64,000 nt of DNA from Calamus simplicifolius (taxonomy: Eukaryota; Streptophyta; Magnoliopsida; Arecales; Arecaceae), in assembly GCA_900491605.1 (NCBI GenBank), contig UESW01004240.1, forward strand, positions 166,349-230,348, read 5' to 3'. Positions 1-15,900 of this stretch are shown here, piece after piece. Position numbers and translations under genes: made by a program. The notes below the pieces were generated by a model that saw only the letters and a program-made list of their open reading frames with translations, was not told the DNA's origin and did not search any database. Position 1 is the stretch's first letter; every line of letters starts with the position of its first letter.

Positions 1-657
1 GGTCTTTTGCAAGCACCAGGCACTCTACAGTCTTTATGTTACTTTCCCTATTGCACAACCTTTCATTTTAGCCAAATATCCTCTGCATACTCGTAAATTT
101 TCTTGGCAACTTTTGTCTGAAAGACATCAATAAGGGTTTCTTTCTAAATATGCTGTGCTTAACCAGCTTAGATCAGTGTTTCTTGTTAAAATCATTGTTT
201 ATGGGGATTTTTGGCCCTCCAATACCTTCAACAGTTAAAATTTTAAGTCTCCGCTGCAGACTTCAAATCTGATAATGCTGACAATATGTATCTATATCAC
301 CCAAAGCTCAACTGACATGTGAAGCTTGATGCATAAAACCTGATGCGCAGTGTCTTGTAGGCTAAGTTTTGAATGGCTTTTCCATGCTTTAGAGAAGTAT
401 TAAGATTCCATCAGAACAGGCTGGGAGCATAAGGCTCTAGCACTCTTGACCTTATAGTAACATCATAGTTACAGATGATATTCTGTTGGTTTCGTTATAT
501 TCATCCTTTCCATGGTATGTTATATTAAAGATTCTTATTCTGCACCTTGTTATTAAAGATTCGGCTTGGTTAAGTGTATCTTTCATTATGTTTTGCAGAA
601 TTTAAGCACTTATTAGAAAGTTAATCTACATCAATCTATTATTAAATGGTCATGCAG

Positions 658-1099
658 GAAGCATATGCTGGCTATGTGAAAGATTATTACCTTGGAAGAT
701 TTGGTGCTTCAGTTTTAACTTATGATCAGCAACATTTGAAGAACACAACTCCTGGTGTAGAGGAGAGTGGTAATACATTAACCTGGTTTCTTAATTTGGC
801 ACGTGTCTGTTAGGCAAGTGAAGGTCGAGAGTTTGCTTTAAATTTATACGTTACAGAGCATCATTGTGACTAGCTTCAAAATGATACATCTGTTGATTTT
901 ATGTTCTATTGCCAGCTGACCGGCTGTGGTGGTTCCAAGTTTGTACAGAGGTTGCATATTTCCAAGTGGCACCCAAAAATGATAGTGTTCGTTCTCCAAA
1001 AATTGATACAAGGTACAATTTTGTCAAATTGTTTGTCTATATATCTTTGAGTTAAGTAGTATGATCAAGTTGTCTGATTTAATAACATTTTGCATTTCC

Positions 1100-1144
<45 letters not shown>

Positions 1145-4100
1145 TGAACTTATATTATTCTTCCTTTTTTTAATTCCAGAAAGATCCCCGTATAATTTTT
1201 AGATTTTTAATGATCTAATAACCTTATTAATTCAAAAATAATGACTAGATTTATATTACCATTCATATCCATATCCTTCGCATCGTATAAAACATTTCAT
1301 TACCTTGAAGAGAGAATGAAAGAGAGCAAGCAAAACATACTTGGCATACCATTCTCTAAACAGTTGAAAGAAAATAGAAAATAAATAAAAAGTTGAAATA
1401 CAATTAACAAAAGTGTGAAGATGGAATTAATGGAAGGGACTGATCCAAAATGGGCTGAAATAGGGGATGTGGGAACACTTCAGATTTATACTTAACATGC
1501 CAGATTGTAGATAGGAGTTTGGAGAAGTGACTAAATTGAAAGACATTAATATAAAATGGAAAACTTATGAGGATGTGCTTATAGGTTGATAATGGGGAGC
1601 AAGCTGAATCAAATAGTTCTAAATCCATGCCTTCAGGTCTCCTTTGGAGGGGGAGAAGGACTCAACTCAACTCATCTAAGCCTTTTTCCTAATTACATGG
1701 GGTCAGCTATATGAATATGCTTCATCCACTATGCTTTATTCAGAACTAAGTCGACATTCAAATTATAAATAGTTATATTTTTTTAATTATTTCTATCCAT
1801 GTTAGTTTAGGCCTACCTCTACCTCTATCCTTACCATGGATTGTTAAAAGATCACTCTTTCTAACTGGAGTATCTAAAGGTCTTCGTTGTATATATCCAA
1901 ACCACCATAATTGATTTTCTCTCATTTTATCTTCAATTGGGGCTACTCCTATCATTTCTCTTATATGTTTATTTTTAATTCTATCTTTTAAAGTTTTACC
2001 ACATATCCATCTTAACATGTACATTTCTATTACACTTAATTTATTCACATATTGTTTCAGTATTGCCTAACATTCTGTTTCATATAGTATAGCTGGCCTC
2101 ATAGCAGTTTTATAGAATTTTTCTTTCAATTTTAATGGGATGCGCTGATCATACAATACTCCAAAGCACTTAATCCATCCTGCTTTAACTTTATAATTCA
2201 CATCTTCACCTATTTCACCTTCTTGCTAGATAATTGATCTCAATTACCTAAATTTTTCACTCATTGGTATTTCTTAGCTTGCAATCTTCACTAATTTTTA
2301 TTTGTATTTCTACTCCTACTAAAATTATATTTTATGTATTCAGTTTTAGTTCTACTAATCTTAAAACCTTTAGATTCTAAAGCCTCTCTCCAACTCTTTA
2401 GCTTAGCATTTACTTCAGATTTAGTTTCATCAATCAACACTATATCATTTACAAATAACATATACCATAGGATATCATTTTGAATATGTTTGGTTAATTC
2501 ATCCATAACTAATACAAAAAGATACGGGCTTAAAGCAGATCCTTGATGTAAACCTACAGTAATTGAAAACTCACTAGTTTCTCTTATTGTTGTTTTAACA
2601 ATAGTTATTTTTCTATCATATATCTTTTATCAATTCTATGTATCTTTTGGCAACTCCTTTTTTCTTTAAAACCCACCATATTATTTCTCTAGGTACTCTA
2701 TTATATGCATTCTCTAAATCAATAAAGACCATATACAGGTCTTTTTTTTTTCTTTATACCTCTTCATCAATCTTCTTAATAAATAAATAACTTTCATGGT
2801 CGATCTTTCAGGCATAAATTCAAATTGATTATTTGACACCAAAGTTTCATCTCTTAATCGATTTTCAATTACTCAACAAGGATCGCATCTGGCCCTAATA
2901 CCTTTGTATTTTTTATTTTATTCAAAGCCTTTTTAACCTCAAGCATGCTAAATCTACGAAAAAATTTATGTTCGTTTATTACTTCTAGGTTATTACATCC
3001 TTCTATCCTTAAATTTACTAAATTATTTTTATTTAATAATTTTTTAAAATAACTTTTTCATTACTCTTTTATCTCTTCTTCTTTTACTAAACTCTTTTAT
3101 CCTTATCCTTAATACATTTAATATAGTTAAGATATTTTTTTTTTCCTTAGTTTTGCTAGTTTATATATAGTCTTCTCATCTTCTTTTGTATCTAGTCTAT
3201 TATATAAATCATTATAAGCTTTTAGTTTAGCATTACTTACCGCTTTTTTAGTTTTTTTTTTTTTTTTGCATTCCTATACTTTTAAGACTTTCTTCATCCC
3301 TAGCTTCTTGCTAAATTTTATAGTTTGTCCTTTTAAGCTTGATGGCAGCTTAAACTTTCTCGTTCCATCAAGTTTTCTTTCCTACTAGTCTTACTTCTTT
3401 TGATTCTCCTAGAACTCCTTTTGCTATATTTTTTATGCATTTAGTTACTTTTTTTCACTTTAAATTGGGATTACTATATATATTCATAGTCATTTCTCTT
3501 AGTAACTTTTCTTTAAATAATTCTAGTTTTTTTCTTTTAAATTTCATCATTTAATTTTTGGATTAATAGTTTTACATTTTACTCTAGATTTCATTTTATC
3601 CATATGTCTACTACCATTATCCTATGTTGTGAAGTTAGACTTTCTCCTGGAGTAACTTTATAGTTTTTGCATGTTATTTTATCTACCTTTCTAGTTAAGA
3701 AAAATTTATTTGACTTTTATTAGATCCATTTTTAAATGTTATTAAATGTTCATCTCTCTTTTTGAAACAAGTATTTGCTATTGTTAGATCATACATCACT
3801 GCAAAATCTAATAAGCTCATGCCGGCTTCATTCTTATCTTCAAATCTATAACCTCCATGTACCATTTTATATCCATCCCTTTGTTTACCTACATGTCCAT
3901 TAAAATCTCCTTCTATATATATTTTTTTTCTTATGGTATTTCTTGCATTACTTCATCTATGTCTTCCCAAAATTGTGTCTTAGTTCATTAGTCTAATCCT
4001 ACTTGTAGTGCATATACACTAATTATGTTAATTATATTATTCTCAATTATAAGTTTTAATGATATAATCCGGTCTTCTTTCCTACTTACCCTAACAACAT

Positions 4101-7100
4101 ATTTTTTAAAATTTCTATCTACAATTATTCTACTCCATTTTTATTTTATGTTTTTCAGTGTAATATAATTTATATCCTGTATTCTCTATTTCTCTAGATC
4201 TTTCACATATCGATTTAGTCTTTTATAAGCATATTATATTTACTTTTGTCCTAATCATAATATCCACTATCTCCATAGCTTTACTTGTTAGTGTTCCTTC
4301 CAAGTTGCTACTCTAAGCTGACAACCTTTTCAAAAGAGAGATACTAACAGATTGTTCTTGGTCTAAAATTTTTTCTGCAATAACTGGAAATGCCGCTGCT
4401 AGATTTCAGCAATGGTTTGAAGGTGCAGATATGGAGTGCCCAAATCTCCACAATTCTTAGTCAATCTCCCTAATGCAAAGCTAAAGCTTTCATGGTTTCA
4501 CCTGTATGTCTCAAACATGCTTCAAAGCTTTGATACCATGATAAATCAAGATAATTGTGAAAATACAAAGTTTATCCTTAGGAAGGAAATAGTTCAACCA
4601 TAAGCATAAATGTAATAAGTATGTCTACCAGTAAGTGAATGCCACATATGAGAACTGGTAGACATAATGCAACTTCCATGTAGATAGACAATTCTTTTAA
4701 TGTATGTCTGCCATAAGGTACCAGCATTTTATTTGGTGTGCATTAAACAATAAAGTTTGGTTGTTGCATAATTTCTAGATTTGAATTTATCAATAGGTGT
4801 GCACACAGATATGACATGCATTAGAAAGCAATATTTTCCTTCTATAATAAATGGCAAGGAGAGATTGGTTGCTTTTGTGGTCTTGAATCTATTGTACGAA
4901 GCAGAGAGGTGCTTTCAGAGTATTGCTCAATCACCTAGTCTTTGGTATAACTACAAGTCATATAATGTCAAATACTCCTAAAAATTGAACTATTGTTTAA
5001 TGAAACATTAAACCATGCTGAAAACTTCAGCCAAACTTGGGGGCTAGTAAATAACAAAAATAATCAAATAACTGGTAATTGTGGAGTTTTTTGAGAAATT
5101 AAATGTCTAGAGATCATCTCCAATTATGATCTTGTCCTTCACATGGAGCAGTAACTGATCTCAAAATTTTAAGATTGGAAATGGTGCTATGGATACAACA
5201 CATGTAATCAGTTGAATGGCAAAGCATGGAGTCTGCCTGTAGTGATAGATATGATCTTTCAAATAGAAATATCCATATCACATTAAAAGGAAATTTTCAT
5301 GCAGCATCCTTCATCAATCTTTGTTCTAAGTAACTCTCCTCTTACTTTAAGATCTTATGTTTTCTAAGTATTTTAACAAACTTTCGGAGGGCCGGAAAGC
5401 AGAAAATTCACATTGTTGTGTAACACTTGGAATAAGTTATGGATGAATCGGACAATTTGTGAGCTTGCAATATCATGAGCAATCCATGAGCTGGTCTCAC
5501 ATGGTTCACCTCTAATATTCTCTTGAAGCTCATGATGAACTTCAGTTACCAACATACTTGGTGAACAAGGGTTGACAATGTGGAAGAGTGTTACATCCAC
5601 CATGGGGAACTTTTTTAGTGTATAGATACAAATGTTGTGTTTGCTTACTAGCAAGTGTACCATAAAAAAAGGGATATGAAGAATTCATGGTATTAAGCTA
5701 AAAAAAGGGAATTCATGGTACTTGTAACCTCTAAGGGTGGCAACTCTTGACTAGACCTGCCGACCAAACATGAAACACATATGAAATTAGCAGGTATAGA
5801 TTGGGCATAATCAGGTTAGATCACAAATGGGTTGACATATGTAGGTTACTAGATAGGAGATTAGTGGATTGACAATCGGTTAATAACTTAATTATGTTCC
5901 TATTGGAGTAATCATGCTAGCATGTGTTAGGCATTTTGAGTCAGGTTAGCAGGTTAACCATGTCATCTCCAACATGACCGGACATGACCTATTCATGAAA
6001 CAGGTTATAGGATTCAGGTCGGCTTATGTGCTTCCTAAACAAGTTGGTTTTGGTTGGAATTATCAACTTGTTCAACAAGTGGGTTACGTTGGTCTCCATC
6101 TGACTCAAACCCAGCCCAACTTGATGATTGCCTTTCCTAGTTGCCCCTATCAAATACAGTGAATTTTAACATGCTACACCAGCATTTACATTTTTTTTCT
6201 CTACAATTTATACATTTATGTTAGGGCATGGGTTAGCTTTTCTATGTAGCTAAAATTCATTCTTCTTGTTTGGGGGTTTTGTGCGATATGGCAGTGATGC
6301 TAAGATTTGTTTTAGCTACCTGATTTTAACATTAATCTCAGTTGTTGCTGATGGCTCTTACTAGTGCTGCTTTACAAACAGAGACACTCAAATATTTAAT
6401 TTGATGCCAAGAAGTGCACTGCTTTCTTCTAGAATGGTAAGAAGTTACTTTATCTATTTTCCTGTACACTAACTTGTGTTATAAATTGAAGGTACCATTT
6501 GGACCTTTGCAAAAATGTTTTTGGAGAAGGAATCTACCCTGACGTGGACATGACCAACATATACTATGGAGGCACAAAAATAGCTGGTCTACACTTATGC
6601 CATTTGAATTTCTATTCTAATTTATCGTAATAAACATCAACTTTCTTTAACTCAATACACATATGTGGAAATCTTAATCTATGACCATCCAAAATTTCAC
6701 ATGGTAATGGATACTAACATTATATTTATTTCAATCATAAAACCCATTATTCTTTAAAACATTTTCTATCAGCAATGTCTATTTTTGATAACTATATTTT
6801 AATGATTACCGAACAATTAACAACATTGTATGTCTTTGTTAATTCTCAAAGTTCTGGAGAAGGAATCTTAGTGACGAAGGACATGAAAAACTAGCCAAAA
6901 GTTGGTGAATTATTTATTGTTAATATTCTCTAGAGATCATACATTTTAATCTAGATTCATTTTTGAATAATGGTTATACTTATCTTTTAAAATGGAAATA
7001 TCCCCCATATTTATTATAAATGTCTAACATAATTTATGCCATCCGCTGTATTATTAAAGATGATGTTGGTGTGTATGGTTCACATTGTTGTTTGTTTACT

Positions 7101-9942
7101 AGTAGCATATTTATTACCATTGAGGAAGATTGTCTTATGGAGCCATCCGTGCTCTCAAGTGGCCAAAATGGTTTACTTTCGTTTGCCTCTTGTGGACTTC
7201 ACTTGGCCTAGCCTTTTGGCTTAAAAAGTATTAATAAGCCATTCAACATTGCTAAACATACAACTCATATCTCACTCAAGATACACCAAACTATACTAAA
7301 CAGATCGGAATGGGGTGTACCAAATCATTCCAGTGCAGAATCGGTACGGTTCATTTCAAAATGGTACAAGGTCGGTACCATCTTGAACCATCCTATATAA
7401 CTCAAAACTATCTTGTACCAATCTCATGCTGACTTCATATCGTACTGAACCACCTCATATCATGTCGAACCACCTGGTTCGACTTGGTATGGGTTAAAAC
7501 CTTCTAGTTTAACCTAACCGGTACATCATTCTTTCAGTATAGGATGATCGGGATGCATAATCGGAAGGTTTTAACACAAACCGCTCCATATTGAATTGTA
7601 CGGGTTCTCGATACAACAAACCTTGCTTTATATTTTCACTTAAATCAAAATTTAAATTCAATTGCTTTAATGCAACTAATATTAAAAATTGCAATTTTAC
7701 AAAAAAAGTTACAATTGAAGACTTGCTAGATAGTTGTGATAGCGGCAAACCATGTGGCTAATGGAGAGTTAGCTATGAGAGGAATGATGTGGATCGGTTC
7801 AATATAACAAGATGCAGTACTCATTGGTATCAAGTCTTAGTTTGGTACCAATATGGTACAGTACGTATGAATACAGGGCAATACGTATCAATATGAAATA
7901 ATATTGTGAAGTATAACCCTGAGTAGTAAGTTGTTGGGAAGTAGGTTCTTAGGATTACATTTGGTTGGCCATAGAAAAGAGGCTTGCAAAACATAGTTTT
8001 CTGGCTACCTCATGTTTGGTTGGCTACCTACTTTCTTACGAATTGAATTAAGACACCAATTTGCCTATAGACATAGATGTAAGTTCATAGATTCATGAGC
8101 TTTTTCAATTTCTAACCTTTGACAATAATAATTAGAATATATTATAGAATTAATATCGACAAGAAAAGATAAGCAAAAATATAAAGAAATTTTTCATGAA
8201 CTTAGCAAAGGTTTTTTTTTTCTTGGGCCGAAGGTACTTTTCGTATATATAAAAAGGTGGCTTTCTTCTCCATAGGAAAGTCGCCCGAATGGTTTTCGCC
8301 TTGATATAAAAATCTCTTTTCCATGGGAAGACTACTTTCTCATTGCCCACTTTGAATCCTCGAATCAACAAAGGTTAGTTTTTCACTTTCTCAGGAAAGC
8401 TTTTTTTTTTTTTGAATAGTTTTTGCCAACCAAATGAGGTCTAAATGGAGGATGGAAATGAATTCCTGCTGTGAATGTTAGAGGAAACAATGTTTCTAGC
8501 ATAGAATGAAACAAACTATAACAGAATGAACAATACCGGTGTGCAATTCTTGTAGAACTACCAGAAGTTAAACATGATGGGAATGATTCAAGAGACTGAA
8601 TAATGATGTCCATTTAAGAGACTAACAAAAGACAGATTCGTGCTTCTCATCCTGAGGAAAAAAATGTGTACATAATTGGAAAGATGTTTAAAGATCACCT
8701 AGATTATTAAAAATGTTGACCTTGTGATCTCTCATTGATTTCTCAAATATAACCATGAAATTACTTGATCCTTTATCAAAAAATGGAGAACCTGCTTGAA
8801 CTAGTAAGTCAAGATGCTAGCTGAATAATGTCTTTCACCTTGTTGAATATATTACGTGTATTATCATATGTTAAATTTATATACTGAGCCCAACTCCTAT
8901 AAATTGCACTGTTGACATCGATGGGTTGGTTTAGAGACACTTAGGAAAAATGCATGATATCTAAGTTGTGTGTGCTTTATTTCTTTAAATCCTCAATTTG
9001 TGCTCTATTAGGGTGACATGTCCTCATACCCCTTAAACCTAAAGGCTTTCATGTTGCTTCTGTGATGTTGAAGGATGAACTTAAAATGGACCAATATTGT
9101 AAATCTGGGTCAAAGTTCAACTGCATAGTTTCAGATGATGGCGAGGGTTACCCTATAAAGAATAATGTCACTTCAAAAAGAAATCTAATGTCCACATATA
9201 TCTTCTAGCAGTGGTTAGATCTCCTGAGCTAGACCATAACAAAGAAGGACCACAGATAATGGCTTGTCCTCTATTCTTTGGTTAAAAAGGAGAGAAAAAT
9301 ATGAATTGTTAGTTCATTTAATGATTGACCACCCTTTGTTCAAGTTCTTATATGAAATGAATTAGAGCCATTGCCCTCGTCAAAGTTGGATACCTTCTGG
9401 GCCAGCCTATGGAGATTGCATTAGTAGAATATAGTTTTAGTGTAACAAGTTAGATTGAACATAAACTATTAAAATGAAGAAAGCATGTGTTTTTCCCATG
9501 CAGAGGATCCTCCATGGCTATCTGGATCTAGCATATGATTAATAGGAGATTCGATTGTTTTAAACTTATGCACAAAGTTTGTCATACTGACCTAGAACAT
9601 ATTGTACCAGTAAGGTACAGGTATGATATCGAGTTTCAATTTGGTATGAATCAAACTGACCCGTACTACCTAGTACATCTGAATAACTCGGCATTAACCT
9701 ATACTACTTGGTACCAAGTGGTTAAAAGTGAAAAAGAATGGCACCTTATCTCGGTACGGGAAGCATACCGTACCATATCAACCTGTACTGTACAAGTTTT
9801 GTAGACTTTGCTTATGCAATGTCTTTTTAAGATTATATAATTTCTGCATATCAATATATATTTCCTTTTTTGTGGTTTCACTTAGTGCATGCATACAAAA
9901 TGCTGTTGGTATGTTTTCAATATGCGCGTGCGTGCACACGTG

Positions 9943-9983
<41 letters not shown>

Positions 9984-12900
9984 GTTTCTTATCTAAAAGG
10001 GTTTTTTATGGATAAATAAAAACACTTCTGTTTCATGTTCTCTCATCCATGTTTTGTTATAGAGATGGACAAAGGGTAGTATATTTATTAAAAAGCAAAG
10101 TATTTGTGAAGAAAAAGGCTTCACCAAATGTAAGGCTTCATAACTGGTGCGCGACGAAGGAATTTTGGTTTTATGTGTTAGTGTTACATACCTCCTTCAT
10201 GAACATGAATACCCGAAACGAGATATGCATGCATGAAGTTTCAAATTGAATAATGGAAATGAATTAATTCATCCTTTCTTAGCAGTTTTTTTTTGTCCCA
10301 CTTGAGCTAAGCTAATGGTATACTTCCATATAAACAAGCAGGCTCAAGGATAGTCTTTACTAATGGCTCACAAGATCCCTGGCGCCATGCATCCAAGCAA
10401 ACTTCATCTCAAAATTGTAAGCTTATATAGTACTTTGTTCGAAATTTATACAGATATTTGTTATCTTAGAAATAGCTTTCCCTCTTTTTATCCAGATTTA
10501 TTTCTTATCACATCTACCATTTATGTTTATTTCATATAATTTTTTTTACACAAAATATCTTTGAATTGCTGATTAGGATTTCCACTTCTGTTTTGGCATG
10601 CCATTCAATCAATTCAATAAGTTCTATCAAGTTATATATCGTCATCTTAGAACGTCATAGATAGTTTCAGCAGCGATTTATGTCACATTACAGGTCTGAT
10701 TTTTGGAGTGGAAGCAACAATTATTAAGTGGTATATGACTAATTTTACATGGAAGAAGAAAGAAATTGATCATTATAAGATCAGGATTCAGGATATAAAT
10801 TTCGGATATTGTGAATGTAAACATCCCTAACTTGTAAAATAAAAAGGTATTCCTTGGAAAGCTTGCAAACCAATGCTTTGAAGCTGTATCAAATACTTAA
10901 AATTCCCTCCTAATTATGGAGTTAGGCTGCTCCATTTCTGCTGCTATAAGATTCTCCAAAGGCTTCATTATTCACCATGAGTAAATTCCCTTTTATATGT
11001 TAATTAACCTCCTCCCACCTAACAACATGTTCAATAATGTAACCAAAAACACTTCCCCATACACTAAAGCACCCATAAACACTTACCAGCATGCCTGCGC
11101 ATACCCACCATTGCTCCAACATTAATCCCCAGTCACACCTACAAGCAACCAAAAATGAACCGAACCCACACTAATCATCATTTAGACCCACTAGGACCAA
11201 CGTATGTATTCATGTAATCCTATTGCATCTAGTACACCCTCACACACCCACTTTTTCACTCTTCTAAAATTTAGAAACGAACAACTTTTATATATTCTAA
11301 CCAGTCTTGCTCTCTTTGGATGTCAGCCTACCTATGTGCACAGTGATGGATCATTTATTATTAACACACCATACACTCCACCTAAAACCTAGCTACCTCT
11401 AACAAGTAACAATAAATATTCCTTTTCCCTCCACTTTCCACTTAACCTCATCATAAAAGTGTTTTGTATCTGGCATTATAACATAATAACCTCGTCCTAT
11501 ATGATGGAAGGGTGACCCTCTCTCATAACCACTTTTTAACAATCTTCAGTAATATTAAGGAAATCCTATTGGACCAACACTATACTTCGTGACCCCCCAC
11601 TGGCCCCCATTACTCAATTTCTCATAGACCCTCTTGCTTACTCATATATCACAAAAATGTCATATTAGGATTCCTTTGAATACCCTTTGAAACCTAAAAT
11701 TAGAGACTCAATGCCTTGGTTCTCTTCTCCTCCTGCCACTTACTGTTTAGCCATGGTTTCCACCACCTCATAACCTTCATCATTCCTAGCCATGTCCTAC
11801 CCCTCCTTGCAAATTGAGGAAGAAAACCTATCCCTTTACTTTAGTTGGGGTCTTTTCCGTGTCCACCTCAAACCTAGCTGAATCGATAGAGGAAGTGGCC
11901 AAAGTGGAGCATGGAGGGTGGATTGTGTCGTCCTTGACCATTTCCTCACTCTCCTTTTCTTTGCCATTTTTCTTTTATGTTTGCTTATTTTAGCTTATCT
12001 TTTAGATTAAAACTAAACTTAGGGACCCAGTTTTGGGGGTTCAGAGTTGCTTCTTGGACCTTCATGTATCTTAATCTAGACTCAACCCTTTAGAGTAATC
12101 TAGTTAAGGATTTTCTTTTCTAAAAAAGACCTAAATGGTGACCTAGGTTCCCTTTTCGGCATCTACAATGTATTGTTTAATTCTACAATGCACTATTTGA
12201 TTCAATTTTCACCAAGCAATATCATGATCAAACTCCATTCACACAATGCTCTGCACCCATTTCCAAACTTCTTCGACCATTCTTAATTTTTTTTTCTCAC
12301 CCAATATATTTCATCAAATGTATTCTTAATTCCATAACAAATATGACATCAATTTGCTTTTATCATATTTTAGTCCCTATGTCATGAAATTTTGGAAAGC
12401 ACTATCACGAAAATTGTATGTTGATATTATGTTTAGTGTTTGGTATGATTATCAATATATTTCCTACTTCTAGCCACTTCCTTGCACTGAAGATTGAAAG
12501 CTCTACTCTGTATGGTTGCACTTGCTTTGGATTCAGATAGTGTGTTAGACTATATAAAAAATTTAAGGGTTTGTTTGGTTTTGAGAACATTCATGTTTTC
12601 TATTTTTCATTTTCATGAAAAACATAATACTCTTATGCTAACACCCTTGGTCATTGAAAATAAAGATAATTTTTGTAAAACACCACTCCAAAATAGCAAA
12701 AAAGTGAAAATAGTTTAAAGATGCTTTCTCCATTTTCCATCAAAATAAAAAAAGAATAGAAAACAAAAGTTAAAGAACTCGAAAACATGAGAGTAAACAA
12801 TATCCCCTTTAACTTTTTTTGGGTCTCCTTTTAAGAGGCATCGATTATAGCAAAAATAAAACAGAAAATATTTTGTTCTCACTCACCAAATGTATTTTCC

Positions 12901-15900
12901 AGCAATTAGAAAACAGAAAATAAAAACTGCTTTCAGAAAATAAAAATAAAAGTATTTTCGAAGACCAAGCACAACCTAAGTTTAAAGAAACTTATGAGAA
13001 GTAAATTATATTCAAATTATTTCAAAAGAATATGTTGAGAAGTCCAGGGTTCTTATATCAAGTGACTCTTATGGCTCAGTGGATATAGTCTTTTACTTGT
13101 GTTGCATAATAAAAGTCAAACTAAATTATTAATTACCACATAATTTGAGCTGCACTTTTTCCCTGATAACTGCCTTGCATTTTTTTTTCTTCAAATGTCA
13201 ATATTGATTTGCATAAATGCTTGAGGAAGTTCTATTGTTAACTAATGCTTATCTTTGCTACTTTCTTATGTTGTCTAGTGCCATCCTACTTAATCAAATG
13301 CCATAATTGTGGACACGGTACTGATCTTAGAGGATGTCCCCAGTCACCTTTATGCATTGAAGGTATATTTAGTGTTCTCTATTTTTGCTATTGTTCAGGG
13401 CCACTTGTAAACACCTTGATATGAAATATTCACTGACTTGTTCAGATTGTATTTGGGATCCCAGTGCTGTTGAAATTTACTTAGATAGCATGTGGGATCC
13501 TGGTGCTGTTGTACTTGGGATCCCTATATCAATTGTCTACAATCTAGAATAAATATTTGTAAATTACAGCGTTCCATCTCAAGAGGGCATTTATGATTAA
13601 TGATGATGAGTTTCTACTGTAAAAACTGTTGAATAGTCTCATTAATAGTTTGTTTCTGATTGCAATGTCTTGCATCTGTATGTCTCCTAGGTAACGCTGA
13701 AAACTGCACATCTCCTGAAGCAGTGCAGAAAGTGAGACAGCAGATCATAGAACATATTGACTTGTGGCTCTCACAATGCCACAGTACAGGTAGTAATTCT
13801 ATCTGATCTTGCTCAATGCCTAGCCATAATGAAAGCCAATTCTTAATAGTACATGATGCCTACTCCACAGCTTATCTCCAGATAGACCAGGCATCAATAG
13901 GCAATAGCACCTATTCATAAGTGCTCCAACTGTACAATTGAAAGTTATCTAGTTCTCTATGTTTCATTTCTATAATGTTTGAACTTCTGTTCATTGTGTC
14001 TATGGTTACAAGTAGTCTTTTTCTTAAATATTTGCATTTCTACTGATATTTTGGTCATGAAGTTTAAGCTGCTTTAAGTTGAATAGAGAAAGATTTGGGT
14101 GAGGGATCCCTTTTTGTTTCTGTTACTTTGAATTGCCGAGATTTTAAAGTGTCTATGAAATTAATTAATTAAATACAACACACTACAAACAGAGCTTCGG
14201 TTTTGACAATTTGCTGTTAGTCAAGCTTTGGTCCATTATTTTGCATTTTAACATGATAAATGTCCAGTATAAGTTCATTTTCACACCATATAACCCAGAC
14301 AGATGGACACAGAATTCAGAATTCAAAAAAAAAGATTAATTTTTTTATTCATCACATAGGAAATGACAGCCCTCCATGCTTCCTCTCACATGCATCTTAT
14401 GCGCCCAATGTCAATGCAATAAAATGAAAGATGGCGAATGAACTGAAAATGCTTTAAAATTTTTTGTAGTCACCACATGCTGCTGGTGATGGATTTTATG
14501 AGATCATTTGTTCAAAAATGTTTAATTTTCTGGAAAATTAGGGATAATATGCAACAATTGGGTTCCAAAGCATGTAGCTGTCAGCCCAAAACTTGTAAGT
14601 TTCAGCTGAAATGTGTTGACCCGAATTTTATAGGCTGTTTATGGTAAGGAATGCAAGAAAAAAAATATTTTTAATCATTAATGGAGCGTAGTCAAAGGAT
14701 AAATATTATTACACAATCAAAATAAGTCTGGTGTATAAGCAAGAAGTTTCACCAATGTATTTGTTTTGATCACCCAGCGTTTTTGTTAATTGGTCCATTT
14801 ATGTCTTTATATGGTAGACATTTTTGAATTTAAGCAGGAAGAGCATGTGGACATTTCATCAAACCAGATTCATACATGTACATATATAGTTATCAACAAC
14901 AATCAACCATCGATTGCCTAAATTTCATAATTCTCTAACATGAGATACATTTGTAATGTATGAATGCATATTGGACTGGTAAGTTTTAGGTTTAAATCCA
15001 ATGAATGGGATTTCTGTGCAAATTCTATTTAACTAAAACAGTTGATAGGCTACCTAAGGGTTCATTCTTCATACTGTCAATCATAACTTACAAGATTTTA
15101 AATATCTAAAAACCAAAACAAAAATTTTTAAGAGGTTTCTTTAGTATGTGTTAACAATGTTTCATTGGTAACTACACTCACTGCAACTGTTCGCTATATT
15201 GCTCTGAAGACTTTTAAGGCAAAAATGAAGCTGTTGATTAGAATGGCACACAGATGCTTGATCTTCTTGATTTTGATATGTATCTCAGATCATGACAGGT
15301 TGAATCCCAATAATAAAAAGTAGCAGTAATGGAAATTAGGAAGCGTAACTGTCCAAGTTAATCTTGCGGTTGTTCAAGCATAACTGAACCTTAGGAAGCA
15401 TACCTTTAGGAACCTTGTGAAATGCTTTGGCCTTTGCCCAAACATGGGCTTGCTTGTAATTGCTCAAGTGATTTTTTCCTCTATCGCAAGTAAAGTTGGT
15501 AAGTATATCAATTAAAAGTAAATAATGCGTTCAGATGCAATAATCTCACAGAGGAAGTTTGTGGACTTTACCAGATTTTCAACTTTGAAGGGATCTTGGC
15601 AAGAAGGCATGTCAAACAGAGGGTCAAACAGAGGGCCTTGAGCAACCTCCTTGTGCTTGTTCCAACCACCGTGGAAGCGATCTCAGAATGCTTGGTTAAC
15701 TGATCCCTGACTATGTGTGTTGTGCATCTATTGAAGTCAATTAATTAACTGCAAGTTGAATTTTAAGTTAAATAGAGGGAAGTGGTACTATAGTTCAGAC
15801 TTCAGAGCAAGTCCAGGTAATGTAAAACAGATATAAAAATATCATTCAAATCAAAACAAATTAAATTATATGTTAAGATGGATATGTGATAAAACTTTAA

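Larger units (their letters stand above)
1013..6491 (+). other. Large intron of the EDA2-like gene
   Basis: This 5.5-kb intron separates the exon ending in SPKIDTR from the exon starting YHLDLCKNVF; the junction codon AG|G is completed correctly. It holds a (TA)n(GT)n microsatellite, a decayed RTE LINE and a MITE-like block near 5.7-6.2 kb. Stretches 1150-1650 and 4330-5720 show only AT-rich unique-looking sequence with no codable ORF I can support. Confidence 0.75.
6587..10341 (+). other. Large intron of the EDA2-like gene with repeat blocks
   Basis: This 3.75-kb intron lies between the exons ending in GGTKIA and starting GSRIVF. It contains two GTACC-rich blocks, a MITE-like element near 7.95-8.44 kb and a (GA)n tract. 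The rest (6.6-7.3 kb, 8.45-9.55 kb) is AT-rich with no feature I can support. Confidence 0.7.

Noticed and set aside
1..657. A further upstream EDA2 exon
   Set aside because: No S28-like segment with splice borders was found before 658; the sequence looks intronic.
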